This document shows positions 15,409 to 22,412 of a stretch of DNA of 22,412 bases, piece after piece (the stretch's first letter is position 1; every line of letters starts with the position of its first letter). The DNA is taken from positions 1 to 22,412 of the forward strand of contig JBPCKZ010000169.1 in NCBI GenBank assembly GCA_051003795.1. Direction: 5' to 3'. The notes beneath the pieces were generated by a model. The model ran no database searches. It was not told the DNA's origin and saw only the letters and a list, made by a program, of their open reading frames with translations. This DNA comes from JALYXS01 sp051003795. Its GTDB lineage: Bacteria; Acidobacteriota; Terriglobia; Bryobacterales; Bryobacteraceae. The position numbers and the translations under genes were made by a program.

Positions 15409-16557
15409 CTATGGGTCCGCGCGCCGCACCAGCACCGCGCTGCCCGCCGCCAATCCCAAAGTCCGGCCCAACTGCGTTGCCGACCAAACCACTTCGAGCG
15501 ATGTCTCCGAAATCAGCTTGAGCTGAACTTCGCCTTTCGCTCCCCCGCCTCCGTTCCACGGTAAACTCGCCGAAGCCCCGCCACTCAACTTTCCTTCGAA
15601 CTCGAAATTCACGTCCGGCGAAATGGCTCGATCGGTTACCTGATAGCGCGCGCGATAACGCCCGTGAATGGCGCCGTTTTCCTCTACTATATCCGCCTCG
15701 ATATACTCTGGCGGATAAAAGGCTTTCTTGAATTTTTGCTGCCGAGGCTTCGTGTAAAACCAAACTCCGCCGAAATGATGGCGCGGCAATTCATCCGAGC
15801 CGCGGGACGCGGCGGAAGGCTGAACGTCGCGGTCCGGCTTCCGATCCACCGGAGTTGGCGCGTTATCGAAAGCGGGAATGGAGGGCAGGGGAAGCACGGT
15901 CGCCGTCAAGGCTGGCGGCTGGGCGCGCTTCTCCGCGCGGGATGCATTGGGAACGGCGGAACCGGCTTTCTTTGCTTTCGATTCGGAGCGAAGCCGCATA
16001 AGTTCCTGCAAAAGCGCGGCGCGTTCGTCCTCGGCCTCCCTCAACTGCCCCCGGAGGCTCACGATCTGCCGTTGCGCGGAGCCGTTGTCCGGCGGGGTTT
16101 GCAATCCCGACGGCAGCGAAGCCGGGGTTGCCGCTTTTTCCAGCTCGGAATCGCGCGGCGAAGCCGAAACCGATTCCGCATATTCGGGAAAGCTACTATA
16201 GCTTTCACGGTTGATCAGCCATGAAATGAGAGCCCCGCATACCAGGGCGGCGATCACCCACGCCACGGTTCCCCGATACGAGTGCGGAGGAGGAGGCGGA
16301 GGCGGCGCATGAAAGACGATAGGCGCCGGGCGTTCCGCCGCGGCGCTTTCCGCGTCGTATCGGCGCCTCTTTTCCGAGTCCGATAACACCTGGTGAATGT
16401 AGTTGATCCGCTTCATCTGGTGCTCGGCCACTTCTTTCAAGTGTCCTTCGAGCTGCTGATCGGGGTGCAGCAGCCGCACTAAATTGCGGTAGGTGTCTCG
16501 TATTTCGTCCGCTGTGGCGTGCGGCGGCACACCCAGCTCGTCGTAATAGCTCCTCAC
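15409..16557 (-). CDS. J-domain membrane protein with poly-proline linker and coiled coil
   Basis: A J-domain (DnaJ-like co-chaperone domain) occupies residues 1-70, beginning MRSYYDELGVPPHATADEI with the HPD motif at 31-33 that stimulates Hsp70 ATPase. An eight-proline run (85-92), one membrane helix (about 97-116, TVAWVIAALVCGALISWLI), a coiled-coil-like stretch (about 163-193) and a C-terminal beta-rich domain (about 280-382) follow. It lacks the Gly/Phe and zinc regions of true DnaJ, so it is a type III J-protein, 382 residues. I chose GTG 16557 because the J-domain starts there. An in-frame TTG at 16605 would add 16 residues; neither has a clear ribosome-binding site. It faces the zinc-finger gene tail-to-tail (26 bases) and diverges from the PHP gene. 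Confidence 0.8.
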   Translation of the reverse strand: MRSYYDELGVPPHATADEIRDTYRNLVRLLHPDQQLEGHLKEVAEHQMKRINYIHQVLSDSEKRRRYDAESAAAERPAPIVFHAPPPPPPPHSYRGTVAWVIAALVCGALISWLINRESYSSFPEYAESVSASPRDSELEKAATPASLPSGLQTPPDNGSAQRQIVSLRGQLREAEDERAALLQELMRLRSESKAKKAGSAVPNASRAEKRAQPPALTATVLPLPSIPAFDNAPTPVDRKPDRDVQPSAASRGSDELPRHHFGGVWFYTKPRQQKFKKAFYPPEYIEADIVEENGAIHGRYRARYQVTDRAISPDVNFEFEGKLSGGASASLPWNGGGGAKGEVQLKLISETSLEVVWSATQLGRTLGLAAGSAVLVRRADP

Positions 16558-16645
16558 GGCGAGACACCGGAATACATGGATATTAACGTACCGGAACTGA
16601 AACAAAGCCGCAAGCCGCCGTTTTTCCGATGGCCTCCGTTCCCGT

Positions 16646-16660
16646 TATAATTCGGAGGGG
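16646..16660 (+). promoter_or_regulatory. Perfect TATAAT followed by a strong ribosome-binding site for the PHP-domain gene
   Basis: TATAAT lies at 16646-16651 and GGAGGGG at 16654-16660, four bases before the ATG at 16665. The ribosome-binding site decides that start over the in-frame ATG at 16629. No good -35 box is visible 16-18 bases upstream. If TATAAT were used, transcription would begin within the ribosome-binding site, so either the match is accidental or the leader is very short. Confidence 0.4.
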
Positions 16661-16664
16661 TTTT

Positions 16665-19550
16665 ATGCATCCTCGCCTTGCGATTGCGCTCGTGGTTGTG
16701 TTGGTGGCCGTGTTCTTCGCCGCCCATCCGAACCGCCGCCCAGCTCCCCCGGGTGGGCTTCAAGCGGCAATTCAGGCGCCATCGAACGCCTCTCCGAACG
16801 CCGGCCTCTCCACTCAAGACGATTCCATATCCTTTTTAGTTACTTTTGGATATCGGCGGGAAACGCCCAAACTTTACGACGGCTCGATCCGCGTCACCGG
16901 CGGCCGGCTTCGAAAGCTGGATTCGTGGCGATTCTTCCAGCAGGACGCCCTCTCGGACGGCAACTCCTGGAAGCTGCAAACCAAGGAAGCCGTTTTCGAG
17001 AACCAACCGGACCATCCGAACCCGGTCGCCGGAGGATCGGTCCCGGCGCGCAATTTGGTGACGGCGGGCGTGATCGCGACCGTGGACGCTACCGCTTCGT
17101 CGGCGGAGATCGAAACGCGGCAGGGAGGATTTTCAGTGGCCGTCAGGCAACTCGCCTACGGAGCCGTTCTGCGCTTCCTCGATGGCGATGTCCTCGTCCA
17201 ACGCGTTCCGGGGCCGAGCGCCGTTTCACCGTCGAATTCCGAGCAGCACGATTACCCGTCGATCACCGTCGCGCGGAATGGAACGGTTTGGACCGCGTGG
17301 CAAGCTTACCAGGATCGCGGCGACGTCATTTATGCCCGCGCCGCGGGCCAAGCGCCGATGCGGGTCACCGATCGAAAAGCGGATATTTACCGGACTTCGA
17401 TCGCCGAGGACGGCGACGGCCGCATTCACGTGGCGTGGTCGGAGCGCGTGTCCGAAGATCGGGGCCGCGATTGGTTCCTCTTCGAGCGCGTCTACGACGG
17501 AAAGGTTTGGGCGCCGCGGCGCCGGATCGCTTCGGGCCACAGTCCCAATATCTTCCACAAGCTCGTGGCTTCGAATAACGGGTCGTTGCGGCTCGTGTGG
17601 GTTGGCCACGATGACGGCGTATCTTATCTGTACGCCAGTTCCTGGAATGGATCGCGCTGGTTGGAGCCGCAAAGGATGAGCGATGCAAGCGTGTGGAGTC
17701 CCGATGCCGTTTCCGACCCCGAAGGCAATTTGCTGGTCGCCTGGGACAGCTACCGGAACGGAAATTACGATATCTTTTTCCGGCGCATCAAGCGCGATGG
17801 ATCGCCCGATGCAATTGAGCAGATCACCAGTTCGCCCCGTTTTCAGGCGCACGCCTCGCTCACGGTTGACGGGCAAGGACGGCCTTGGCTTGCCTGGGAT
17901 GAATCGGGATCGAATTGGGGCAAGGACTGGACGCATGAAGACCCCTACCGCTCGACGGTTCTCTATGCCAACCGCTCGATCCGCGTGGCCATCAAAGACG
18001 CCGGCACGTGGAAGCAGGCTCCCGATTTTTCGGCGGCGGTTCCGGATCGCCTGAAGCGGTATTGGCAGCTTCCCCATCTGGCCGCGGATAACACCGGGCG
18101 GGTTTGGGCGATGTTCCAGATGCGGTCGAGCGCGGTCAACAATCGGGACGATTACTGGTGTTCGGGCGGCCTATGGGATCTCTATCTGACGACGCTCGAA
18201 AACGGGGCGTGGAAAGCGGCCGCCTTGATCCCGCAATCGACGGGGCGCAATGAAGCGGCGTTCCAGATCGTGCCCGCGGGCAATCGCGTTTCGTTCACAT
18301 GGTCGATGGACGGAAGACAATTCGGAAAAGTGAACGGCGGTTTCGAAGGCGGAACGCCCCTGCAATACAATGTATTTCAATCTTCGGCAAGTTCATCGAT
18401 CCCCGCGGGAACGGCCGCGCTCGGGGAATTCTCCGAGCGGGGGCCCAATCCGCAACTCGTGCACGTCAACGAGAAGGAAGATGTCGCGCGCATACGCGGC
18501 TATCGCGCCGCGGTGAATGGATCGCAATATCGTATCCTGCGCGGCGATTTCCACCGGCACACCGAGATCTCGGGCGATGGCTCGGGCGATGGCTCCGTCG
18601 AGGATTACTACCGCTACATGATCGACGTGGCATCCATGGACACGGGAATTATCGGCGATCACAACATGGGCGGCGATGTCGAATACAGTTGGTGGCGGAC
18701 CGAAAAGTCGTACGACGTGTTTCATATCGCGAGCCGTTTCACGCCTCTGTTCGGATATGAGCGCAGCGTGGCCTATCCGAATGGGCATCGCAACATTGTG
18801 ATGGCGGAGCGCGGGGCGCGCACGCTGCCCGTGACCGCCGCCGAAAATCAGGCGAAAATCAACAGCGGGCCGGTGCTGTATCCCTACCTTAGGCAAAATC
18901 GCGGAATCTGCATGGAGCACTCGCTCGCCACGGGGCAAGGGACCGACTACCGCGACAACGATCCGGAACTGGAGCCGTTGGTTGAGTTGTATCAGGGCTA
19001 TCATGCGGGGTATGAATATGAAGGCGGTCCGCGCGCCGAAACGGCCACGCGCCATGTCTCGATTCACGGCGGCTATCAACCGGCCGGATTCTGGTGGAAC
19101 GCGCTGGCGAAAGGACTCAAGCTCGGCGTGCAAGCCAGTTCGGATCACATCTCGACCCACTGCAGTTACGCCATGATCTACACGCCATCGGACGACCGCA
19201 CCCAAATTGTGGAGAGCATGCGGCAACGTCATGCGTACGCGGCGACGGATAACATCGTGCTCGATTTCGAAGCGGAAGAGCCAAACGGCACGCGGCATCT
19301 GATGGGCGATGCGTTCGTCTCTTCCGGCGTGCCAAAGCTGACCGCCAGGATCGAAGGCACGGACGTCATCAAACAGATCGACTTGATTCGGAACAACGAG
19401 TTTCTCTACACGCGGAAGCCGGACAGTAAGAACGTGGACTTCGCCTATGTCGATCAATCGCCGAAAGCCGGAGAGAGTTACTACTATCTGCGCGTGATGC
19501 AGTTGGACGGCAACCTGGCATGGAGTTCGCCGATCTGGATTAAGAGGTGA
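16665..19550 (+). CDS. Exported beta-propeller/PHP-domain (DUF3604-like) protein
   Basis: A 961-residue exported protein with an N-terminal signal or anchor helix (about 5-19, AIALVVVLVAVFFAA). The large middle part (about 170-560) has repeated blades of sialidase/BNR-like propeller type (YPSITVARNGTVWTAWQAY, LLVAWDSYRNGNYDIFFR, AHASLTVDGQGRPWLAWDES). The C-terminal third is a PHP-type metal-dependent domain: HRH (H630, H632), IIGDHNM (H666), MEHS (H752) and SSDH (H828) are likely metal ligands. PHP domains hydrolyse phosphoesters, and the related DUF3604 proteins are mostly uncharacterised and exported. The ATG at 16665 has a strong GGAGGGG site. The stop overlaps the next gene by GTGA. Substrate and reaction are unknown. 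Confidence 0.82.
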   Translation: MHPRLAIALVVVLVAVFFAAHPNRRPAPPGGLQAAIQAPSNASPNAGLSTQDDSISFLVTFGYRRETPKLYDGSIRVTGGRLRKLDSWRFFQQDALSDGNSWKLQTKEAVFENQPDHPNPVAGGSVPARNLVTAGVIATVDATASSAEIETRQGGFSVAVRQLAYGAVLRFLDGDVLVQRVPGPSAVSPSNSEQHDYPSITVARNGTVWTAWQAYQDRGDVIYARAAGQAPMRVTDRKADIYRTSIAEDGDGRIHVAWSERVSEDRGRDWFLFERVYDGKVWAPRRRIASGHSPNIFHKLVASNNGSLRLVWVGHDDGVSYLYASSWNGSRWLEPQRMSDASVWSPDAVSDPEGNLLVAWDSYRNGNYDIFFRRIKRDGSPDAIEQITSSPRFQAHASLTVDGQGRPWLAWDESGSNWGKDWTHEDPYRSTVLYANRSIRVAIKDAGTWKQAPDFSAAVPDRLKRYWQLPHLAADNTGRVWAMFQMRSSAVNNRDDYWCSGGLWDLYLTTLENGAWKAAALIPQSTGRNEAAFQIVPAGNRVSFTWSMDGRQFGKVNGGFEGGTPLQYNVFQSSASSSIPAGTAALGEFSERGPNPQLVHVNEKEDVARIRGYRAAVNGSQYRILRGDFHRHTEISGDGSGDGSVEDYYRYMIDVASMDTGIIGDHNMGGDVEYSWWRTEKSYDVFHIASRFTPLFGYERSVAYPNGHRNIVMAERGARTLPVTAAENQAKINSGPVLYPYLRQNRGICMEHSLATGQGTDYRDNDPELEPLVELYQGYHAGYEYEGGPRAETATRHVSIHGGYQPAGFWWNALAKGLKLGVQASSDHISTHCSYAMIYTPSDDRTQIVESMRQRHAYAATDNIVLDFEAEEPNGTRHLMGDAFVSSGVPKLTARIEGTDVIKQIDLIRNNEFLYTRKPDSKNVDFAYVDQSPKAGESYYYLRVMQLDGNLAWSSPIWIKR
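18569..18594 (+). repeat. In-frame 12-bp tandem duplication in the PHP domain
   Basis: CTCGGGCGATGG occurs at 18569-18580 and again at 18581-18592, followed by another CT. It encodes the doubled peptide SGDG-SGDG (residues 636-643), four residues after the HxH metal motif. Confidence 0.9.
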
Positions 19551-20593
19551 TTTGGGTTTTAGCCCTTCTCCTGGCGGTTGGCGATTTCGCGTACCGGCCC
19601 GCGCTGCCCGGCTATCGTTACCAATTTCCCCGCGATCATTTCGAACACCCGCGGTTCCGCACCGAGTGGTGGTACTACACCGGCAACGTGCGCGATCGGG
19701 CGGGCAAACGCTTCGGCTTGGAACTGGTCTTTTTCCGGCAAGGCGCGGACAAGCGCGACGACTCCGCGGACAAATCCGCTTGGCGCGTCAACGACGTGTA
19801 TCTGGCGCATCTCGCTCTGACGGATATCGATGACAAGCGCTTCTACTATACCGAGCGATTGAATCGCGCCGGTCCCGGGATCGCCGGCGCGAGCTTTGAA
19901 ACCGGGCGGATCTGGAATGGCAACTGGTCGGCCGAATGGGACGGCCGGAAGCAAACCCTTGAAGCCCTGGCGGACGATTTCCGCTTAACGCTACATTTAT
20001 CGCCCGAGACGCCGCCTATAATTCACGGCGAGAATGGAGTCAGCCGGAAAGCCGAGGGACCGGGGCGGGCGTCGCACTATGTTTCCTTCCCGAGACTCGG
20101 AGTGCGTGGCACGATTGCGCTGCGTGGCGCGACCTACGAAGTTTCGGGAACCGCCTGGATGGATCACGAATGGTTCACGCAACAACTCGACGCCACGCAA
20201 GCCGGATGGGACTGGTTCAGTGTCCAACTGGAGGACCATACGGAGTTGATGCTGTTCGAACTGCGGCGAAAGGATGGCGGCATCGACCCGTACTCTTCGG
20301 GTACGTGGATCGACCGCGATGGCCGCGCGCGGCATCTTCGACGCGACGATTTCACCCTCCAGCCGGTGGAGTACTGGGTGAGTCCGAAGAGCAAAGCGCG
20401 ATATCCGGTGAAATGGCGGATTCAAGTGCCGGCGATGAAGATCGATTTGGTTTGCCAGGCGGCGATTCCGGACCAGGAGCTATCGAGTAAGCAGGCAACC
20501 TATTGGGAAGGCGCCGTGACGTATTCGGGATCGGCGAAAGGGGTGGGCTATCTGGAAATGACCGGCTACGATCGGCCCGTCCGCCTGAATTAG
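19547..20593 (+). CDS. AttH/CrtC-like lipocalin-fold protein, exported
   Basis: This is a 348-residue protein of the AttH / hydroxyneurosporene-synthase-like (CrtC) family. The hallmark TEWWYYTGNV (39-48) and GTAWMDHEWF (201-210, with H207 and E208) are both present, as is the second-half beta-barrel with WEGAVTYSG and GYLEMTGYD. A short hydrophobic N-terminus (1-14) suggests export. Members include carotenoid hydratases and many secreted hydrolase-like proteins of unknown role; no carotenoid genes are near, so I do not call it CrtC. The GTG start at 19547 overlaps the upstream stop (GTGA), so it is translated with the PHP-domain protein. It converges on the secretin gene with 40 bases between stops. 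Confidence 0.83.
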   Translation: MIWVLALLLAVGDFAYRPALPGYRYQFPRDHFEHPRFRTEWWYYTGNVRDRAGKRFGLELVFFRQGADKRDDSADKSAWRVNDVYLAHLALTDIDDKRFYYTERLNRAGPGIAGASFETGRIWNGNWSAEWDGRKQTLEALADDFRLTLHLSPETPPIIHGENGVSRKAEGPGRASHYVSFPRLGVRGTIALRGATYEVSGTAWMDHEWFTQQLDATQAGWDWFSVQLEDHTELMLFELRRKDGGIDPYSSGTWIDRDGRARHLRRDDFTLQPVEYWVSPKSKARYPVKWRIQVPAMKIDLVCQAAIPDQELSSKQATYWEGAVTYSGSAKGVGYLEMTGYDRPVRLN

Positions 20594-20633
20594 CCCTGGA
20601 ATGACCCCAACGCACGCGGCTCGCTCCAAATTC

Positions 20634-22223
20634 TCAAAGCGGTAAATACGGTTTCGTTTCCGTTCCCACCCGGATCGCCCGTGTCACGGTTTGGTCCTGT
20701 GGCAGGCCGACCAGGCGCGGTTTGATCACGATCAAGACCTGCTTTTGCTCCTTATCGATCGTGACATTTCGAAACAAGTTCCCAATCAATGGCAAGCGCG
20801 ACAACCCTGCCACTCCATTCACGGTGCGGGAATTCTGCCGGCTCACCAACCCAGCCACAATTCCCCACTGATCGTCACGCAAACGCACCTGGGAAGTCAG
20901 CTTGCGATTCGCAATAATCGGGATCCCATTGAGAGCTTGCCCGGCGAGTACTTTGAATTCGGTATCGATATCGAGCGAAACGCCTTCCGTACCATGAACA
21001 TGCGGCGTTATCTTAAGTGTCACGCCAAGATCCTCGAACGTAAAGGCGGGCGGCGGTTGAATCACGCTGCCGCCAACCTGCGCCGCGGAACCTAGATATT
21101 GCGATGTCACGATCGGATATTTATCGCCCGCGTGAAACGTCGCGGCTTGCCCATCGACCGAGCGCACCTGCGCCGTCAATAACGTGCGCGCCCTGGTTTC
21201 CATCATGCTCGCAAAAATCTGCGCGTCCGCCAAGCCGACTCCGAACAGCGTCCGCCCCCCGCCAAACACGGCGAGATTCGCAAACGTGCTCGGGATCGTC
21301 CCGCTTGCATGCAAAAAGCGGCCGAGATAGACCAGCGGGTAGTTGGTCGGCAGGTTCACGCCAACATTCAGCATGTCGCTGTTGTTGATTTCGATGAACT
21401 GCAGATCCACAATTACGTCGGCGCGCAAAGTCAGCAGTTCCGAGAGAAGCCGTTGCGCCGGAATCACGCGCGAGACGCGGTCGCGAATCACCAGCCGGCC
21501 GGATTGCGAATCCCAGGCCATCTTCTCGACGTTCGTCGCCTGCCGCACGGCTTGCGCGGCTTCGACCAGTTGCTGCGTCGTTAGCAATTGCGGGACCGGA
21601 ATGCTGACCGATATGTTCTGCTCGAGATCGTTGCGTTTGGGCGGAGTGTCCTTGGCGACCATGAAGAGTCGCGCCGACAGCGGGACCACGAACGATCCCG
21701 TGGCCGCCTCGAGCGCTTCCAAGGCGTCGCGGTAATCGGCATCGTCGAGAGAGAAGCGCAGCGGCTTGCCGGGCGTATAATCGCTATCGAAAACGGTATC
21801 GAGATCGAACATGCGCGCAACTTGCTCGAATAAGGACTTCGGATCGCCTTGAAGCTCGATCCTGCGGCGCCCCGGTTTGGCATGCAGTTCGGGCGGCGGC
21901 AACGCCTCGCGGGCCTGCGAAAGCTCTCTCGCGGTCATGCTGTCGAACTGCTCTTCCGGATCGGGATCCACGACGATCTCTCCCGAATCGAGCGCGGCGG
22001 GCAGCGTGGCCTTCGTTTCCAATGCCGCGCGGGATCGCAAGGCTTCGGTCTTGAGCCGGTACAGCTTGTTGCGGGAATCGAGCGCTGCGGCTTCGGAATA
22101 AAGCAGGTACGCGCGCGCAATCTGGCCGGATTTCTCGGCCTTCCCGCCGCTGCGGAACAGGTCGGAAGCCTCCGACGCAAAAAGCGATGCCGCCAGAGCG
22201 AGTGCCGCAATCGCCGCGCGCAC
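20634..22223 (-). CDS. Secretin (type II/III secretion or type IV pilus family outer-membrane channel)
   Basis: This is a 529-residue secretin. A signal peptide (about 1-16) is followed by a single TPR-like hairpin (about 25-60), a charged linker, an STN/N0-like domain (about 121-190), an N1-type domain (about 200-265, with two beta-alpha blocks) and the secretin beta-barrel domain to near 510 (GVTLKITPHV, IANRKLTSQVRLRDDQWGIVAGL, LPLIGNLFRN, KQVLIVIKPRLV). These are the usual landmarks of GspD/PilQ proteins. No lipobox is seen. The frame is open from TTG 22262. I chose GTG 22223 because AGGA lies 5 bases before it and the signal peptide begins there. No pilin, ATPase or other secretion gene is adjacent, so which system it serves is unknown. 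Confidence 0.85.
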   Translation of the reverse strand: MRAAIAALALAASLFASEASDLFRSGGKAEKSGQIARAYLLYSEAAALDSRNKLYRLKTEALRSRAALETKATLPAALDSGEIVVDPDPEEQFDSMTARELSQAREALPPPELHAKPGRRRIELQGDPKSLFEQVARMFDLDTVFDSDYTPGKPLRFSLDDADYRDALEALEAATGSFVVPLSARLFMVAKDTPPKRNDLEQNISVSIPVPQLLTTQQLVEAAQAVRQATNVEKMAWDSQSGRLVIRDRVSRVIPAQRLLSELLTLRADVIVDLQFIEINNSDMLNVGVNLPTNYPLVYLGRFLHASGTIPSTFANLAVFGGGRTLFGVGLADAQIFASMMETRARTLLTAQVRSVDGQAATFHAGDKYPIVTSQYLGSAAQVGGSVIQPPPAFTFEDLGVTLKITPHVHGTEGVSLDIDTEFKVLAGQALNGIPIIANRKLTSQVRLRDDQWGIVAGLVSRQNSRTVNGVAGLSRLPLIGNLFRNVTIDKEQKQVLIVIKPRLVGLPQDQTVTRAIRVGTETKPYLPL

Positions 22224-22272
22224 GGGTATCCTCACATGCGGATGACGCGCGTTCCGCCGCAAACGTGCAGTG

Positions 22273-22412
22273 CTAGAATCCGGTCGGCTTGATCCAAAAA
22301 CTCTCGCGCCATTCCGCGCCCGGCGCCACGCTCTGCAGATCCTTGTAAACCCCGGAGTGCGCCAGATTCATGCCGTTCGTGATGGCCGCCATCGGCTCAA
22401 AGCAGATGAAAT
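22273..22412 (-). CDS. galM: Aldose 1-epimerase, C-terminal end (cut by window edge)
   Basis: The last 46 residues of a minus-strand gene run off the window. The visible part, FICFEPMAAITNGMNLAH, then a glycine-poor loop and EWRESFWIKPTGF before the TAG stop, matches the C-terminus of the galactose mutarotase family (aldose 1-epimerase), which interconverts alpha and beta sugar anomers. It is too short for domain checks. It lies upstream of the secretin gene on the same strand with about 50 bases between; no terminator or promoter is evident in that gap. Confidence 0.7.
   Translation of the reverse strand, partial: FICFEPMAAITNGMNLAHSGVYKDLQSVAPGAEWRESFWIKPTGF

Noticed and set aside
17226..18077. 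Minus-strand open frame of 283 codons in the propeller region
   Set aside because: Shadow of the plus-strand propeller blades; no start context and no recognisable family.
18393..19457. Minus-strand open frame of 354 codons under the PHP domain
   Set aside because: Antisense to the PHP domain whose conserved histidine motifs prove the plus-strand reading; no domain or export signal in the antisense product.

Overview
The window looks like a chromosomal piece of a GC-rich Gram-negative soil bacterium, most likely an acidobacterium of the Bryobacterales/Solibacter type. The grounds are two Oar-like outer-membrane receptors with an N-terminal carboxypeptidase-regulatory domain, a c-type cytochrome fused to a DUF1080 domain, several YncE-like or propeller secreted proteins, an unlinked secretin, and many TTG/GTG starts with 4-base or 11-base gene overlaps. 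The taxonomic call rests on recognition only; no search was run.

Layout, left to right. (1) 1-127 looks like the right end of an IS21-like insertion sequence, with two 22-base direct repeats. (2) 251-4707 is a two-gene unit: a large TonB-dependent-receptor-like protein overlapping a secreted TPR protein. (3) 4830-5617 is an overlapping pair, a SpoIIAB/RsbW-type anti-sigma kinase and a STAS antagonist. A perfect 24-bp palindrome separates it from the convergent thiS (5648-5851). (4) 5886-9796 is a tightly overlapping nuoA-nuoC-nuoD-nuoE-nuoF cluster for respiratory complex I. nuoB is absent between A and C, and nuoG-N do not follow. A consensus-like promoter sits so close to the nuoA ATG that the message may be leaderless. 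(5) 9979-14571 is a three-gene secreted/outer-membrane unit: a second receptor, a YncE-like beta-propeller, and a cytochrome c-DUF1080 fusion. (6) 14633-16557 holds two convergent genes with the same layout: a small cytosolic domain (zinc finger or J-domain), a poly-proline linker, one membrane helix and an exported domain. (7) 16665-20593 is a GTGA-coupled pair: a propeller/PHP-domain protein and an AttH/CrtC-like lipocalin-fold protein. (8) On the minus strand, 20634-22223 is a secretin not next to other secretion genes, downstream of the 3' end of an aldose 1-epimerase gene (22273-22412).

Working together: the nuo genes encode the NADH dehydrogenase arm plus two membrane/connecting subunits of complex I. 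Blocks 2, 5 and 7 look like cell-envelope functions for binding, import and oxidative or hydrolytic handling of organic substrates. The HATPase/STAS pair is a partner-switching regulator whose sigma factor is not in the window. No tRNA, rRNA or CRISPR array was seen. The most unusual points are the missing nuoB, the apparent leaderless nuoA promoter overlapping the thiS start, and the mirrored poly-proline membrane proteins.
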